A stretch of DNA of 64,000 nt, taken from Dokdonella fugitiva (GTDB lineage: Bacteria; Pseudomonadota; Gammaproteobacteria; Xanthomonadales; Rhodanobacteraceae). The stretch spans positions 62,001 to 126,000 of the forward strand of contig NZ_SLWQ01000002.1 in assembly GCF_004342425.1 (NCBI RefSeq). The letters run 5' to 3'. Positions 36,388 to 45,508 of the stretch are shown piece by piece (positions within the stretch are counted from its first letter, which is position 1; each line of letters starts with the position of its first letter). The translations under genes and the position numbers were made by a program. The notes beneath the pieces were generated by a model. It was given only the letters and a program-made list of their open reading frames with translations, searched no databases and had not been told where the DNA came from.

Positions 36388-36687
36388 TCAGTCCTCGTCG
36401 AGGCTGATGGGTGCGACGTCGGACGACGCATCGTCCGCCCAGTCGGCGGGTGCGGCGATCGCGGCGTGCCACTCGTCGCTGTCATCGATCCCGGCGTCGC
36501 CTTCCAGCATGCACACGGGTTCGAGGTCTTCCGGCATGTAGCGCATCGCACGATGCTCGTCGTTGTCGTACCACGAGCAGATCCACTCGTCCGGCGTGCC
36601 GCCGAGCGTCATCACGTGCATGCTGCCGACCGGCCGCACCGCCATGCCGGCCACGAACTCGCCCTTGTGCATGGTCGCCGCGCTCAT
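36388..36687 (-). CDS. YodC-like (DUF2158) small protein
   Basis: 99 residues. FVAGMAVRPVGSMHVMTLGG, then TPDEWICSWYDN, follow the DUF2158 pattern (a short SH3-like barrel), longer than E. coli YodC (60) by an acidic tail (DSDEWHAAIAAPADWADDAS). Function unknown. Its ATG overlaps the stop of the upstream gene by four bases. Confidence 0.72.
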   Translation of the reverse strand: MSAATMHKGEFVAGMAVRPVGSMHVMTLGGTPDEWICSWYDNDEHRAMRYMPEDLEPVCMLEGDAGIDDSDEWHAAIAAPADWADDASSDVAPISLDED

Positions 36688-36935
36688 GCCCGGCGCGTGC
36701 CGCGCGTCGCGGTGAAGCGTTCGAGCGCGAGCTGCAGTTCTTCGGCCTTGTCGCGGATCATGCGCAGCTTGGTGCGGGTTTCGAGGATCTTGGCGATGAG
36801 CTCTGCGCGCAACTGGAGTTGCGCCTCGGTCATCGGCTCGCCGAGTGAACAGAGCTGGGCCGAGTCGTCGCAGCCACGCTCGAGGGCATCGAGCGGCAGG
36901 TGCGGATCGTGGGCAGCAGGCGTCTTGTGGAACAT
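36684..36935 (-). CDS. Small helical protein of unknown function
   Basis: 83 residues. The second of two ATGs (36935) is chosen because AGGAG lies seven bases before it; the ATG at 36941 is only one base from AGGAG. A helical C-terminal half (LQLRAELIAKILETRTKLRM, IRDKAEELQLALERF) suggests a coiled coil. Not recognised. It overlaps YodC, so both are co-expressed. Confidence 0.6.
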   Translation of the reverse strand: MFHKTPAAHDPHLPLDALERGCDDSAQLCSLGEPMTEAQLQLRAELIAKILETRTKLRMIRDKAEELQLALERFTATRGTRRA

Positions 36936-37057
36936 GGACATGCTCCTGCGAAAGGGTTTCCTGGAGGTTCGAGGGCGAGTTGCCCCTGGCCGGATCCCGT
37001 CCCTGGATCCGGCCATGATCGAGCGTCGACGGGCCGATGCGCGGGGCCCGCCCGCGC

Positions 37058-37897
37058 TCAGGGGCAAGCCATGGAGACTTCGGAATGGGCGATGACCACG
37101 TCGCCCGTCACGAGGCCGGCGATGTTCAGGCCGAGGTGGATCGCATTCGTGCCCAGGCTGAGCGAATGCACGCCGTCGCCGTCGCGCGTCTGTTCATTGA
37201 GGACCAGGGTCACGCCCGCGATGCCGAGCGCGTTGAGGTCGATCGAGGTGTTCGGCGGTGGATTGGTCGGCAGGGCGGGAACCGGGATGCCGAGGATCGT
37301 GATGACCGGATCGATCAGATCGGTTCCACCCGGCGGCAATCCGCCCGGGCCGCCGCCACCGTCGCCGCCGCCGTTTCCGCCGCCCCCGTTGAGGTTGCCG
37401 AAGTCGAAGCCGGTGCCGAACACGAATTCGCCGAGCAACGACTTCGAGGCCCCCGGCGTGGCCGGGCAGTAGCCGGACATTGCGGTGGTCGAGCGGATGA
37501 CGCCGGAGCTGAGACCCAGCACGTCGACAAGCACGGTCGCCACGGACAGGTCGAGGTCGTTCACGGTCGAGCGCGCGGCGATCGCCGACATCGGGCCGGC
37601 TGCGTATTCTGCTTCGGCGATGAGTTCACCGCTCGAAAGCGAGATGAGGTTCAGGGGATCGCTGAGGGACAGCGACGGCAGTTGGTCCAGGTCGCTCGCA
37701 TCGGTGACGACGTCGAGCAGGCTCGCACTGGTCTGCGAGGTGACGTCCAGCGATGTCAGGCCGATGAGGTTGATATGGATCGAAAAATCATGGGCAGCCG
37801 CATTGCCCACCGGATTTGCCGCCGAGGCCGCCGCCGGGCCGAGGAGCAGCGCTGCGGCGAGGGCCGCCTTCCGTACGTTACCCAGATGCAGAGTCAT
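37058..37897 (-). CDS. Exported choice-of-anchor P-like protein
   Basis: 279 residues with a signal peptide (KAALAAALLLGPAAASA). The body is beta-rich and low in charged residues (INLIGLTSLDVTSQTSASLL, LGTNAIHLGLNIAGL). A glycine-rich linker (GGGGNGGGDGGGGPGG) separates two halves. The terminal VTGDVVIAHSEVSMACP resembles choice-of-anchor P family ends. It probably lies outside the cytoplasm; role unknown. AGGAG precedes the ATG at 37897. Confidence 0.65.
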   Translation of the reverse strand: MTLHLGNVRKAALAAALLLGPAAASAANPVGNAAAHDFSIHINLIGLTSLDVTSQTSASLLDVVTDASDLDQLPSLSLSDPLNLISLSSGELIAEAEYAAGPMSAIAARSTVNDLDLSVATVLVDVLGLSSGVIRSTTAMSGYCPATPGASKSLLGEFVFGTGFDFGNLNGGGGNGGGDGGGGPGGLPPGGTDLIDPVITILGIPVPALPTNPPPNTSIDLNALGIAGVTLVLNEQTRDGDGVHSLSLGTNAIHLGLNIAGLVTGDVVIAHSEVSMACP

Positions 37898-38307
37898 CGC
37901 ATTTCTCCTGTTGCTACGACATTCGAAGCGATGCCGGCGGCATCGCCTTCCTTGCGATCCCGACCGGATCGCGTTCCGGGCCGCCGGGCGGCCCTTGCGA
38001 GTCGTGGGGTCATTCCCGGCCATTCAGGGACGGCTGGAATACCCATTGCAATGCTTGCGGTCGTGGTGCGCTGCGAGCGACCTTGGTGATGCCGTATTGC
38101 TGTATAGGTATAAACTTCAACTCATTGGGCAATCTTTCTTCGGATCGGCGAAATGCGGAAGCTGGAAATTCCCTCGCTCCGACGCAGCCTTGCTGTACAT
38201 TGTCGCGAACACCCCCGAAGACTCGTCACACGTGTCACCCGGAAAAGGTCGTCTGAGTAAATTCAATCAACATCACTGAAGATGCAGCATCGCTGAGGGA
38301 CGCCGCT
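37898..38307. other. Intergenic region with A/T-rich promoter-like segment
   Basis: 410 bases between divergent genes. The segment 38095-38120 contains TTGCTGTATAGGTATAAACT, the most A/T-rich run here, and could hold a promoter for either gene. A short palindrome CACACGTGTC lies at about 38227-38238, upstream of the XRE gene, and could be its own operator. No ORF is seen. Confidence 0.4.
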
Positions 38308-38694
38308 GTGAAGGATCGCGACATACGCGAACACGCGTTTACCGGGCCACGTCCGAACCGGATCAGGCACGCCAGACGACTGGCGCGCCTCACGCAAGCG
38401 AAGCTGGCCGAGGCCATCGGCGTCGGCGCCAGCGCGGTGGCGCAATGGGAACTGCCGAACGGCACCTCGCCGACGGCGGAACATCTCGAGCGCATCGCGA
38501 CTGTCTGCGGCGTGTCGTTCGAATGGCTCGCGACCGGCCGCGGGACGGCCGTGCAAGGGGTAGCGGAGACGCCGGCGATCGAAGTGGGCGAACTGGCCGC
38601 GGACGAGTTCGAGGATCGCCTGCTGGTCGCTTTCCGGCGCATCTCGCGGCGCAAGCGCGAGGCGTTCGTGCGCTGGATGGAGGAGTTTTTCTAG
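38308..38694 (+). CDS. XRE family transcriptional regulator
   Basis: 128 residues from GTG 38308. The helix-turn-helix lies at about residues 18-70 (LARLTQAKLAEAIGVGASAV, then AQWELPNGTSPTAEHLERIA). The C-terminal part is helical and charged (FEDRLLVAFRRISRRKREAF). Similar small regulators control restriction or stress genes. Its target is likely its own promoter or the divergent anchor-P-like gene. Confidence 0.85.
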   Translation: MKDRDIREHAFTGPRPNRIRHARRLARLTQAKLAEAIGVGASAVAQWELPNGTSPTAEHLERIATVCGVSFEWLATGRGTAVQGVAETPAIEVGELAADEFEDRLLVAFRRISRRKREAFVRWMEEFF

Positions 38695-38700
38695 GGTGCA

Positions 38701-38810
38701 GCCGGCCCCGCTGTTCGCGGGCCGGCGCGTTCATTCGAGGATCGCCCGGCGCCGGGTCGCCGGTTCGGCGTGCAGACGCCGCGTGGGACCCGGCGCATCG
38801 CACCGGGTCC
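38701..38810. terminator. Two hairpins between convergent genes
   Basis: GCCGGCCC at 38701-38708 pairs with GGGCCGGC at 38719-38726 (loop 10). GGACCCGG at 38786-38793 pairs with CCGGGTCC at 38803-38810 (loop 9). They lie between xre (plus) and the LVIVD gene (minus). Neither has a strong T-run, so they are terminator-like rather than classical. Confidence 0.45.
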
Positions 38811-38827
38811 GGTTTGCCGCTTGCCGC

Positions 38828-40804
38828 TCAGCCGTCGAAGCCGTCGGCGAAGATCGCGTCACCCCGCTCCGGGGCGAAGACGTGGACGCCGCCGACCGAG
38901 CTGAAGGCGAACACCCGGCCATCGGGTGCCAGCTCGACCTTGCGCACGACATAGCCGGTGTCGTGACGCGCCATCCAGGTCGGCGCGGCGGGATTGGACA
39001 CGTCCACTTCGTCGAGGCCGTACTCGTTGCCGACGTAGGCCGTGTCGCCGACCACGACGACCGAATGCGCGTCGTTGTAGTCGGTGAGGTTCGGCGGCAG
39101 GCCCGGCAGGGCCAGGCTGCCGAGCAGGAGCGGCTGCGTCTTGTCGGTCGTGTCGATCACCTGCAGCGCGCTCGCGAACGTGGTGTCGGAACTGCACGCG
39201 ACATAGGTGGTGTTGCCGTCGTCGCTGACGAAGACGCCGCTCGCGAAGGGGCAGCTCTGCTCCTGGCCGACGACGGTCGGCGCAGACGGATTGGAGATGT
39301 CGACGATGCGCAGGCCGCCGTCGCCGAAGTTGGCGCCGTCGACGAGGAACGCATGGTTGCCGCGCACGGTGAGATCGTAGGTCTGGCTGGTCAGGATCGA
39401 GCCGAGCTCCTGCGGCGATGCGGGGTTGCTCACGTCGAGCACCTTGAAGATGCCGCCATTGGTCGTGCTCGCGACATAGACGCGGTCGCCATGCGCTTCG
39501 ATCGCGCTGGCGAACGGGAACTCGAAGCGACCAAGCTCGACCGGCGCGGCCGGGTTGGTGAGGTCGGCGATGAGCACGCCGTATCCCCATGCGGCGAGAT
39601 AGGCGCGGCCGCCGTCGACGGAAATGTCCTCCATGTCGCGCGCGGCGAGGTACGGCGGCAGGTCGGCGTCGTAGCGACCGACCGGCGCGAGCGTCGTGGC
39701 GTCGGCGACGCCGAGGCCGTAGCCTTCCTCGGCGAAGTAGGCGTGCGTGCCATCGAAGCCGGCCGCATGCGCGGACACGCCGACCGGCACGTCGAACTGA
39801 GCGGCGAGCGTCGGTTGCAGCGGATCGGTGGTGCCGAGCAGCACGGCGCGGTCGGTATGGGTGAGCACGAGCGGACCGAACGGCGTCACCGCGGTCTGGT
39901 CCGGCGCGAACGTCGGCGCAGCCACCGTGCGGATCAGCGACGGCGCGGTCGGCGTCGCGAAATCCCACACCTGGATGCCGCTGTCCCCGACGAGATAGAG
40001 CACGTCGCCGAGGCGGATCGCGCCGGTCGCCTGCTCGATCGCCGTCGCATACACCTGGGTGATGTTGGCGCCGTCATGGGTGTCGTAGACGAGCAGGTCG
40101 TTGCCGACGCCGATCGCGTAGCCGTCGGTGAGCACGGCGCGCAGCACCGAACCGCCGTCGAGCTCCGCGCTGCCTTCGACGCTCGGCATCGTCGGGTCCG
40201 AAACGTCGATCGCGTATACGAGGCGGCCACCGAGGAAGCTGCTGCCGCTGGTGAGCAGCTGCGTGCCGTTGATCGCCATCGCGTCGAAGGCATAGATGTC
40301 CGAAGCCTGGCCGATCACGCTCGGCGCGGTGGGATTGCTCGTGTCGAGCACGAACAGCCCGTTCTGCGCATCGCCGAGGTAGAGCAAGGCGCCCGAGGCG
40401 ACCAGCCCGACCGGGCCGAAGAAGGCCGAGTCGACATAGTCGTCATACTCGGCCGCCCCGACCGGATGCGCCGGATCGGCGAGCGAATAGATCGTGATGC
40501 CCGCGGCCATGCCCATCGAGCTCCAGGCCGCATACAGGTAGTCGCCGACCACCGCGAGGCTGCTGATCGGCCCGGGCGCGGGACTCGCGCCGGTGCGGCC
40601 CACGTACGCCGGCTCGGCCGGATCGCTCATGTCCCAGACGTTGATGGTCGCGCCGGTGCCGACGTAGAGGTAGGCGCCGTGCACGGCGGGCGACGACAAC
40701 GCGCCACCCCCCGCGTCGACCGGGTGGAGCGTCTGCGCGGCAGCCGTCCCGGCCAGGATCGACATGCCGAACCACAATGAAACCACGGTGCGCAACCACT
40801 TCAT
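38828..40804 (-). CDS. Exported LVIVD-repeat beta-propeller protein
   Basis: 658 residues with a signal peptide (MKWLRTVVSLWFGMSILAGT, then AAA). The rest is a repeated blade pattern V-x-D-[IV]-S-[ND]-P-[AST]-x-P, seen as VWDMSDPAEPAYV, AIDVSDPTMPSVEG, LDVSNPASPQELGS and VDISNPSAPTVV. This is the LVIVD repeat of surface-exposed propellers. It ends ERGDAIFADGFDG, a motif shared with other exported proteins here. GAGGAA precedes the ATG. No enzymatic residues were identified. Confidence 0.82.
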   Translation of the reverse strand: MKWLRTVVSLWFGMSILAGTAAAQTLHPVDAGGGALSSPAVHGAYLYVGTGATINVWDMSDPAEPAYVGRTGASPAPGPISSLAVVGDYLYAAWSSMGMAAGITIYSLADPAHPVGAAEYDDYVDSAFFGPVGLVASGALLYLGDAQNGLFVLDTSNPTAPSVIGQASDIYAFDAMAINGTQLLTSGSSFLGGRLVYAIDVSDPTMPSVEGSAELDGGSVLRAVLTDGYAIGVGNDLLVYDTHDGANITQVYATAIEQATGAIRLGDVLYLVGDSGIQVWDFATPTAPSLIRTVAAPTFAPDQTAVTPFGPLVLTHTDRAVLLGTTDPLQPTLAAQFDVPVGVSAHAAGFDGTHAYFAEEGYGLGVADATTLAPVGRYDADLPPYLAARDMEDISVDGGRAYLAAWGYGVLIADLTNPAAPVELGRFEFPFASAIEAHGDRVYVASTTNGGIFKVLDVSNPASPQELGSILTSQTYDLTVRGNHAFLVDGANFGDGGLRIVDISNPSAPTVVGQEQSCPFASGVFVSDDGNTTYVACSSDTTFASALQVIDTTDKTQPLLLGSLALPGLPPNLTDYNDAHSVVVVGDTAYVGNEYGLDEVDVSNPAAPTWMARHDTGYVVRKVELAPDGRVFAFSSVGGVHVFAPERGDAIFADGFDG

Positions 40805-41184
40805 TCGGGGATTCCTCGACAGGGTGAAGGACGGACGCGGCCACGCCGCTCGGCGTCGCGCGCAGCCCCGCCGCCGCGGCGGCGGGAGACGCCGACGATC
40901 CTCGCGATACGCGCGCCCACGTGCATGTCGCATCGATGCGGCAATGATGCGCGATCGATGTACCGTGCACCGCGCAACATCGAATACCCGTAAAAACAAA
41001 CGCTTGCGCATGCCCCACCCCTGTGGGAGCGCACCTTGTGCGCGACCGCGCCGTCCCCAAAACCCCTCACGCCGCGTCGCCCACAGGGTGGGCTCCTACA
41101 GGCGATGGCGTTGCTGCGGTCGACGATCGCCCCTGGTCCCGACGCTTCCGATGCAGGAGGGGCACCCGGTGCCCGACCATGGCC
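40805..41184. other. Intergenic region holding an inverted REP-like pair
   Basis: 380 bases without a convincing gene. The first part (40805-41010) is G/C-rich with the upstream region of the LVIVD gene. It then contains the palindromic pair described separately. Confidence 0.5.
41020..41102. repeat. Inverted REP-like pair (BIME-like)
   Basis: Unit A at 41020-41050 begins CCTGTGGGAGCGCACCTTGT. Unit B, inverted at 41073-41102, begins CCTGTAGGAGCCCACCCTGT on the minus strand. Aligned, they agree at most positions. The same family occurs at 13327-13413. Such pairs are substrates of RAYT transposases; the RAYT in this window has a different repeat at its ends. Confidence 0.75.
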
Positions 41185-43623
41185 TCAACGCGGGGCGCGA
41201 CCGCCGAGGCCTGCGTAGCCCGCCAAGAGGCGTGCTTCGTTCTCTTCGGCGACGCGCGCGGCGTCGTCCTGGCCGAGCGCGCGGAACAGGCGCGCCTGCG
41301 CACCCGCCGCGCGCGCGTCACGGTCGGCCCAGATGGCTATCCGCCCGCTGACCGCTCGCGCGCTGTCGAGCTGGCTCGCCTCGACGAGTGCATCGAGGTA
41401 GGCGGCACCGACCTCGACGAGGTCCTCCGGCACGCCGAGCTGCTCGGCCGCCTTCATCGCCTGCGCGAACTGCTCGAGGGCGGGCTCGCGCCGGTGTTCG
41501 GCCCAGGCCTGTTCCGCTGCGGCGAGCGATGCCTGCATCGTCCGCCAGGCGTCGGTGCCCTTGTCCGCCTGCAGCGCGGCAGTAGTCGCCGCGGCCGCGG
41601 CGGGATCGCCACGCTCGCGCTGCACGCGCGCATGCAGCACCAAGGTGCGCGTCCAGTCCGCCGGGTCGGCATCGTGCAATGCGGGTATCCGCGCGCGTTG
41701 CAGGGCCACCGCCGCGCCCGCCTCGTCGCCGCTGCGCCGCGTGATGACCGCCTCCAGCAACGCCGCCTGCGCGCGCGTCGCGGCATCGCGCTGCGGATCG
41801 GCATCCCGGGCGATGCCCGCGAGCAGCGCCTGCGCCTCGGCGATGCGGCCGACGCCGACCAGCGCGAGCGCGCGCGTGCGCACGAGCTGCCAGCGCAGGC
41901 GGCGGTTGTTCGTGTGCGCCTCGGGCGGCCAGAACCGTTCGCTGGTCGCCAGTGCGGCGTCGACCTCGAGCAACTCGCTTTCGGCGAGCGCCTGCTGCAC
42001 GAGCGCGTAGGCACGTCCCTCGCGCGCGCCGAGGCGCTCGAACTGGCGGGCGGCCGCCTTCAGCACGGCGAGCGCGTCGGCCGGACGATGGCGCATGCGC
42101 TGGAATTCGCCGAGGTTGACGTCGACGCTGGCGACGCCGAGGCTGTCGCCGATTGTCGCCAGTTCGGTACGTGCCTGCGACAGCTCGGCGGTCGCTTCCT
42201 CCCAGTGGCCTTGCTGGCCGAGCACGGCGCCTCGGCCGAGGCGGGCGACGCCGAGCACCTCGTGGTCACTGGCGGCCGTGCGCAAGGCGATCGCCTCCTC
42301 GTAGAGGTCGACCGCGAGTTCGGCATGGTTGCGCCGCACCTGCGCCGCGGCGAGCGTCAGCAGCGCGCGTGCGCGCAACGCGTCGTCGCGCCCCGCCGGC
42401 AGGCGATCGACGAGCGCGTGCATGCGCGTCTCGGCCGCATCGTAGTCACCGCTGCGCAGCTCGATCTGCGCCATGCGATGCACGACCCGCGGCGATTCCC
42501 TGAGCGCGGCCGGTGCGGCTGCTATCAGCGCGCGCGCCTCGTCGAGCTGGTCGGCGAGCATCGCCGCGCCGCTGCGCTGCAGGAGTTCCTCGAGTGCCGG
42601 CGTCGCATCGTCCGCCGACGCCGCGCGTGGTTGTTTGCCGAGCTTGCGCAGCAGCGCGTCGGCCGCGTCGCGCGCGGCCGCGATCGCATCGCCGGCCTGC
42701 GCTTCGGCGTCGAGCGAACGCTGCGTGCCGAGCGCCTCGAGCCGCACGCGCCAGCGGCCATCCGCCCGGTCCACGTGCGGCAGCACGCGCAGTGCCGCGA
42801 CCTGCGCGAGCGTCGCGTCGTGCAGCAGGTCGGAGGGACTCGCATTCCCGCGCTGGCGCAGCAGGCTCACGACGCTCTCGCTGGGTGCCGTCGGCAGCGC
42901 GCCACCGCGCAGGCGGTTGGCGACGAGGTCCATCAGGCCGAGGCGCAACCAGTGCCATTCCTCGGGCGCGTCGACGTCGGCGGGCAACACGAGTGCGGCG
43001 ACAGCGACCGGGGCATCGCCGTCCGCATCCGCATCCGCCGCTGCCGGCACGACCGGTCCGGACGACGACACGGGCGCGACGTGCGTCGCGCGCTGCCAGG
43101 CGGCGTAGCCGAGCAAGACGAATACGGTGAGCGCGGCGAACGCGACGCCTGCGACGACACGTGGCCGAGGTGACGTCGCCGGCGGCGCCTCGCCGATGGC
43201 CGCGACGGATTCGCTCGCCACGCCCTTGGCTGCGTCCGCGCCCGTCGCCTCGCTTGCAGGCGCGCTGGCCGGATCGGCCGGTCCGGTCGGCGCCGCCGGA
43301 CGATCCGGCACGATTTCGAGGGGCAGCGCCCAGCGATAGCCGAAACGCGGCACCGTGCGGATCGTCCGCTGCTCGTTGCCGGTGTCGCCGAGACTGCGCC
43401 GGATGCGCACGATCGTATGGCCGAGCAGCGCATCGCTGACTTCCACCCTGCCCCATACCGCGGCGATGAGCTCGTCGCGGCCAACCGCGCGCTCGCGGTG
43501 CTCGATGAGGTAGGCAAGGCAATCGAACGCGCGCGCGGGCAACGCCAACGGGCGTCCGGCCTTGCGCAGCTCGCGCTTGGCCGGGCTCAGGTCGAAATCA
43601 TCGAAGCGGTACGTCGTCGTCAT
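41185..43623 (-). CDS. Membrane-tethered winged-helix regulator with TPR domain (CadC-like)
   Basis: 812 residues. The N-terminal OmpR/PhoB-type winged helix (residues 5-100) reads LPARAFDCLAYLIEHRERAV, HTIVRIRRSLGD and RTVPRFGYRW. An Ala/Pro linker leads to one transmembrane helix (about 156-176). A large periplasmic part of TPR-like helices (AADALLRKLGKQPRAASADD, ALLTLAAAQVRRNHAELAVD, VARLGRGAVLGQQGHWEEAT) follows. This is the CadC layout, in which a sensor in the envelope controls transcription directly. The signal is unknown; a glycosyltransferase gene follows upstream on the same strand. Confidence 0.84.
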   Translation of the reverse strand: MTTTYRFDDFDLSPAKRELRKAGRPLALPARAFDCLAYLIEHRERAVGRDELIAAVWGRVEVSDALLGHTIVRIRRSLGDTGNEQRTIRTVPRFGYRWALPLEIVPDRPAAPTGPADPASAPASEATGADAAKGVASESVAAIGEAPPATSPRPRVVAGVAFAALTVFVLLGYAAWQRATHVAPVSSSGPVVPAAADADADGDAPVAVAALVLPADVDAPEEWHWLRLGLMDLVANRLRGGALPTAPSESVVSLLRQRGNASPSDLLHDATLAQVAALRVLPHVDRADGRWRVRLEALGTQRSLDAEAQAGDAIAAARDAADALLRKLGKQPRAASADDATPALEELLQRSGAAMLADQLDEARALIAAAPAALRESPRVVHRMAQIELRSGDYDAAETRMHALVDRLPAGRDDALRARALLTLAAAQVRRNHAELAVDLYEEAIALRTAASDHEVLGVARLGRGAVLGQQGHWEEATAELSQARTELATIGDSLGVASVDVNLGEFQRMRHRPADALAVLKAAARQFERLGAREGRAYALVQQALAESELLEVDAALATSERFWPPEAHTNNRRLRWQLVRTRALALVGVGRIAEAQALLAGIARDADPQRDAATRAQAALLEAVITRRSGDEAGAAVALQRARIPALHDADPADWTRTLVLHARVQRERGDPAAAAATTAALQADKGTDAWRTMQASLAAAEQAWAEHRREPALEQFAQAMKAAEQLGVPEDLVEVGAAYLDALVEASQLDSARAVSGRIAIWADRDARAAGAQARLFRALGQDDAARVAEENEARLLAGYAGLGGRAPR

Positions 43624-43669
43624 CGACTGCCATCGCCCTTTAGCCACGGCGCGCGCGCGTGCATCGACG

Positions 43670-45412
43670 TCATGGATCGGCGTCGTCGCCGGCATCGACG
43701 GCACGGGTCGCCGCGCGCGGCTGCGGCGTGCAGCCGGGCACGATCGCATCCGCTTCGAGCAGGAACCAGTCGCGCCGGTTCGCGTGGCCGACCGCGTGCG
43801 CCTTGCTGCGATCGACGCACGCGCCGGCGGCGTCCATCGCCTGGTCGAGGATGAAGACGCGACGCTGCGCGGGCGCCTCGAGCAGCCAATGCGCGGCCGC
43901 GACGTACTGGCGGTCCCAGTGTTCGCGGAAACCGAAATCGCGCACGGGGCCCTCGGCCATCAACAGGTTCTGCTCCTTCCAGGCGACGAGCCCGATCTCC
44001 GCGTCGGCTCCGGCCATTTCGCGTGCGCGATGCATGATGCCCGCGGCCGAACTCGAATCATTGAGGAGCGGGTAGGCGCACACGCTCCAGACCAGCCAGA
44101 GGGCGGTGACGCCGGCGAGCAGCGCGTGTACGCCGCGGCGCGCGCGGAACCAAGCCGATGCGAGCAGGAATACCGCGCCGATCGCGACGAACATGCCCCA
44201 GAGGACGTGGCCGAGACCATCGAGTTCGCGCCTGCGCAGGAACTCTTCCGCGGCCGGCGAATGCCCGAGCAATGCCCAGGTGCCGGCACCGACCAGCACC
44301 ACGCCGGCGACGAGCGCCAACACGAGTGCCGTCGCGCGCAGCCAGCGCGCCGCGACGATCGCTTCGAGGTGCGGCGCGAGCGCGAGCGCGACCATCGGCA
44401 GCACCGGCATCAGGTACACCTCGCGCTTGCCGGTCGGGATGCTGAAGAACAGCACGACCAGCAGCGACCAGGCGAGCGGCAGCAGCACGCGCGCATCGCG
44501 CGCGCGCACGTCGCCTGCCCAGCGCGGCGCGGCACCGATGTAGGCGAGCGACAAAGGCAACCATTGCAGCGTCACGACGGGCAGGTAGTACCAGAACGGT
44601 TGTGGATGCGACCACGAACCGGCATAGCGGCCCGCGGTCTGGTGGAAGAACAGGTCATTGACGTACGCGGCATACTCGGGCGTCGCACCCGATTTCGCGA
44701 CCAGCAGCACGCTGCCGCCCCAGGCGAGGATCGGCGCGAGGAAAGCGAGCGCGCCAGCGGCCCACCGCAGGCCGGCCCCGGACGGGCGCACGACGCCGTC
44801 CCAGCCGCGCCAGCGCGCGAACAGGTACGGTGCGAACATGAGCAGGGCGAGGATGCCGACACCCTTGGTGATCACGCCAAGGCCGGCCGCGAAGCAGCCG
44901 AGCCAGTACGCGCGCCAGTTGGGCCCACGCAGGAAGTGCAGCAGCAGGCCCCAGTTCGCGAGCGTGATCCAGCCCATCACGAGTGGGTCGATCTGTGCGC
45001 GCTTGACCTGGAACGTGAACTGGAACGCGAACAGAACGCCGATCGCCGCATACAGGCCCGCGCGCGGATTCCACAGGCGCCGGCCCAGGTCCCGGACCAG
45101 GGCGAGCGTGAGCAGGCCGGCGAGCAGCGAAGGCAACAGGAACGCGATGCGCCAGCTGCGCAGGAGCTCGTATGCCGATGCCTGCAGCCAGAACAGCATC
45201 GGCGGCTTGTCCGAATACAGCTCGCGGCCGCGATGCGGAAACAGCCAGTCACCCGACTCGACCATCTGCCTGGCGACCAGCGCGAAACGCGGCTCGTCGG
45301 CCGGCCACGGATCGCGCAGGCCGATGCCGATGCCGAGCACGACCAGCGCGAACAGCATGAACAGCCAGAATTCGCGGCGCTCGCGCGCCGCCAGCGGAAT
45401 CGACGGGGTCAT
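43670..45412 (-). CDS. ArnT-like membrane glycosyltransferase (GT83/PMT superfamily)
   Basis: 580 residues with about 12 hydrophobic helices. The first loop DPWPADEPRFALVARQMVES carries the acidic catalytic-type motif, followed by GRELYSDKPPMLFWL and the helices LLAGLLTLALVRDLGRRLW and ITLANWGLLLHFL. The C-terminal periplasmic part is about 130 residues. This class transfers a sugar from undecaprenyl phosphate to lipid A or protein. The exact acceptor is unknown. It ends 47 bases from the start of the winged-helix/TPR gene on the same strand. Confidence 0.87.
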   Translation of the reverse strand: MTPSIPLAARERREFWLFMLFALVVLGIGIGLRDPWPADEPRFALVARQMVESGDWLFPHRGRELYSDKPPMLFWLQASAYELLRSWRIAFLLPSLLAGLLTLALVRDLGRRLWNPRAGLYAAIGVLFAFQFTFQVKRAQIDPLVMGWITLANWGLLLHFLRGPNWRAYWLGCFAAGLGVITKGVGILALLMFAPYLFARWRGWDGVVRPSGAGLRWAAGALAFLAPILAWGGSVLLVAKSGATPEYAAYVNDLFFHQTAGRYAGSWSHPQPFWYYLPVVTLQWLPLSLAYIGAAPRWAGDVRARDARVLLPLAWSLLVVLFFSIPTGKREVYLMPVLPMVALALAPHLEAIVAARWLRATALVLALVAGVVLVGAGTWALLGHSPAAEEFLRRRELDGLGHVLWGMFVAIGAVFLLASAWFRARRGVHALLAGVTALWLVWSVCAYPLLNDSSSAAGIMHRAREMAGADAEIGLVAWKEQNLLMAEGPVRDFGFREHWDRQYVAAAHWLLEAPAQRRVFILDQAMDAAGACVDRSKAHAVGHANRRDWFLLEADAIVPGCTPQPRAATRAVDAGDDADP

Positions 45413-45508
45413 ATCGCGGCTATCGTATCAGCTCGGCTGTCGCGGACCGGCCGTTGCACGCCCGGCCTGCGTGCCCGGATACTCCGCGCGAGGCAACGGA
45501 AGCGCACG

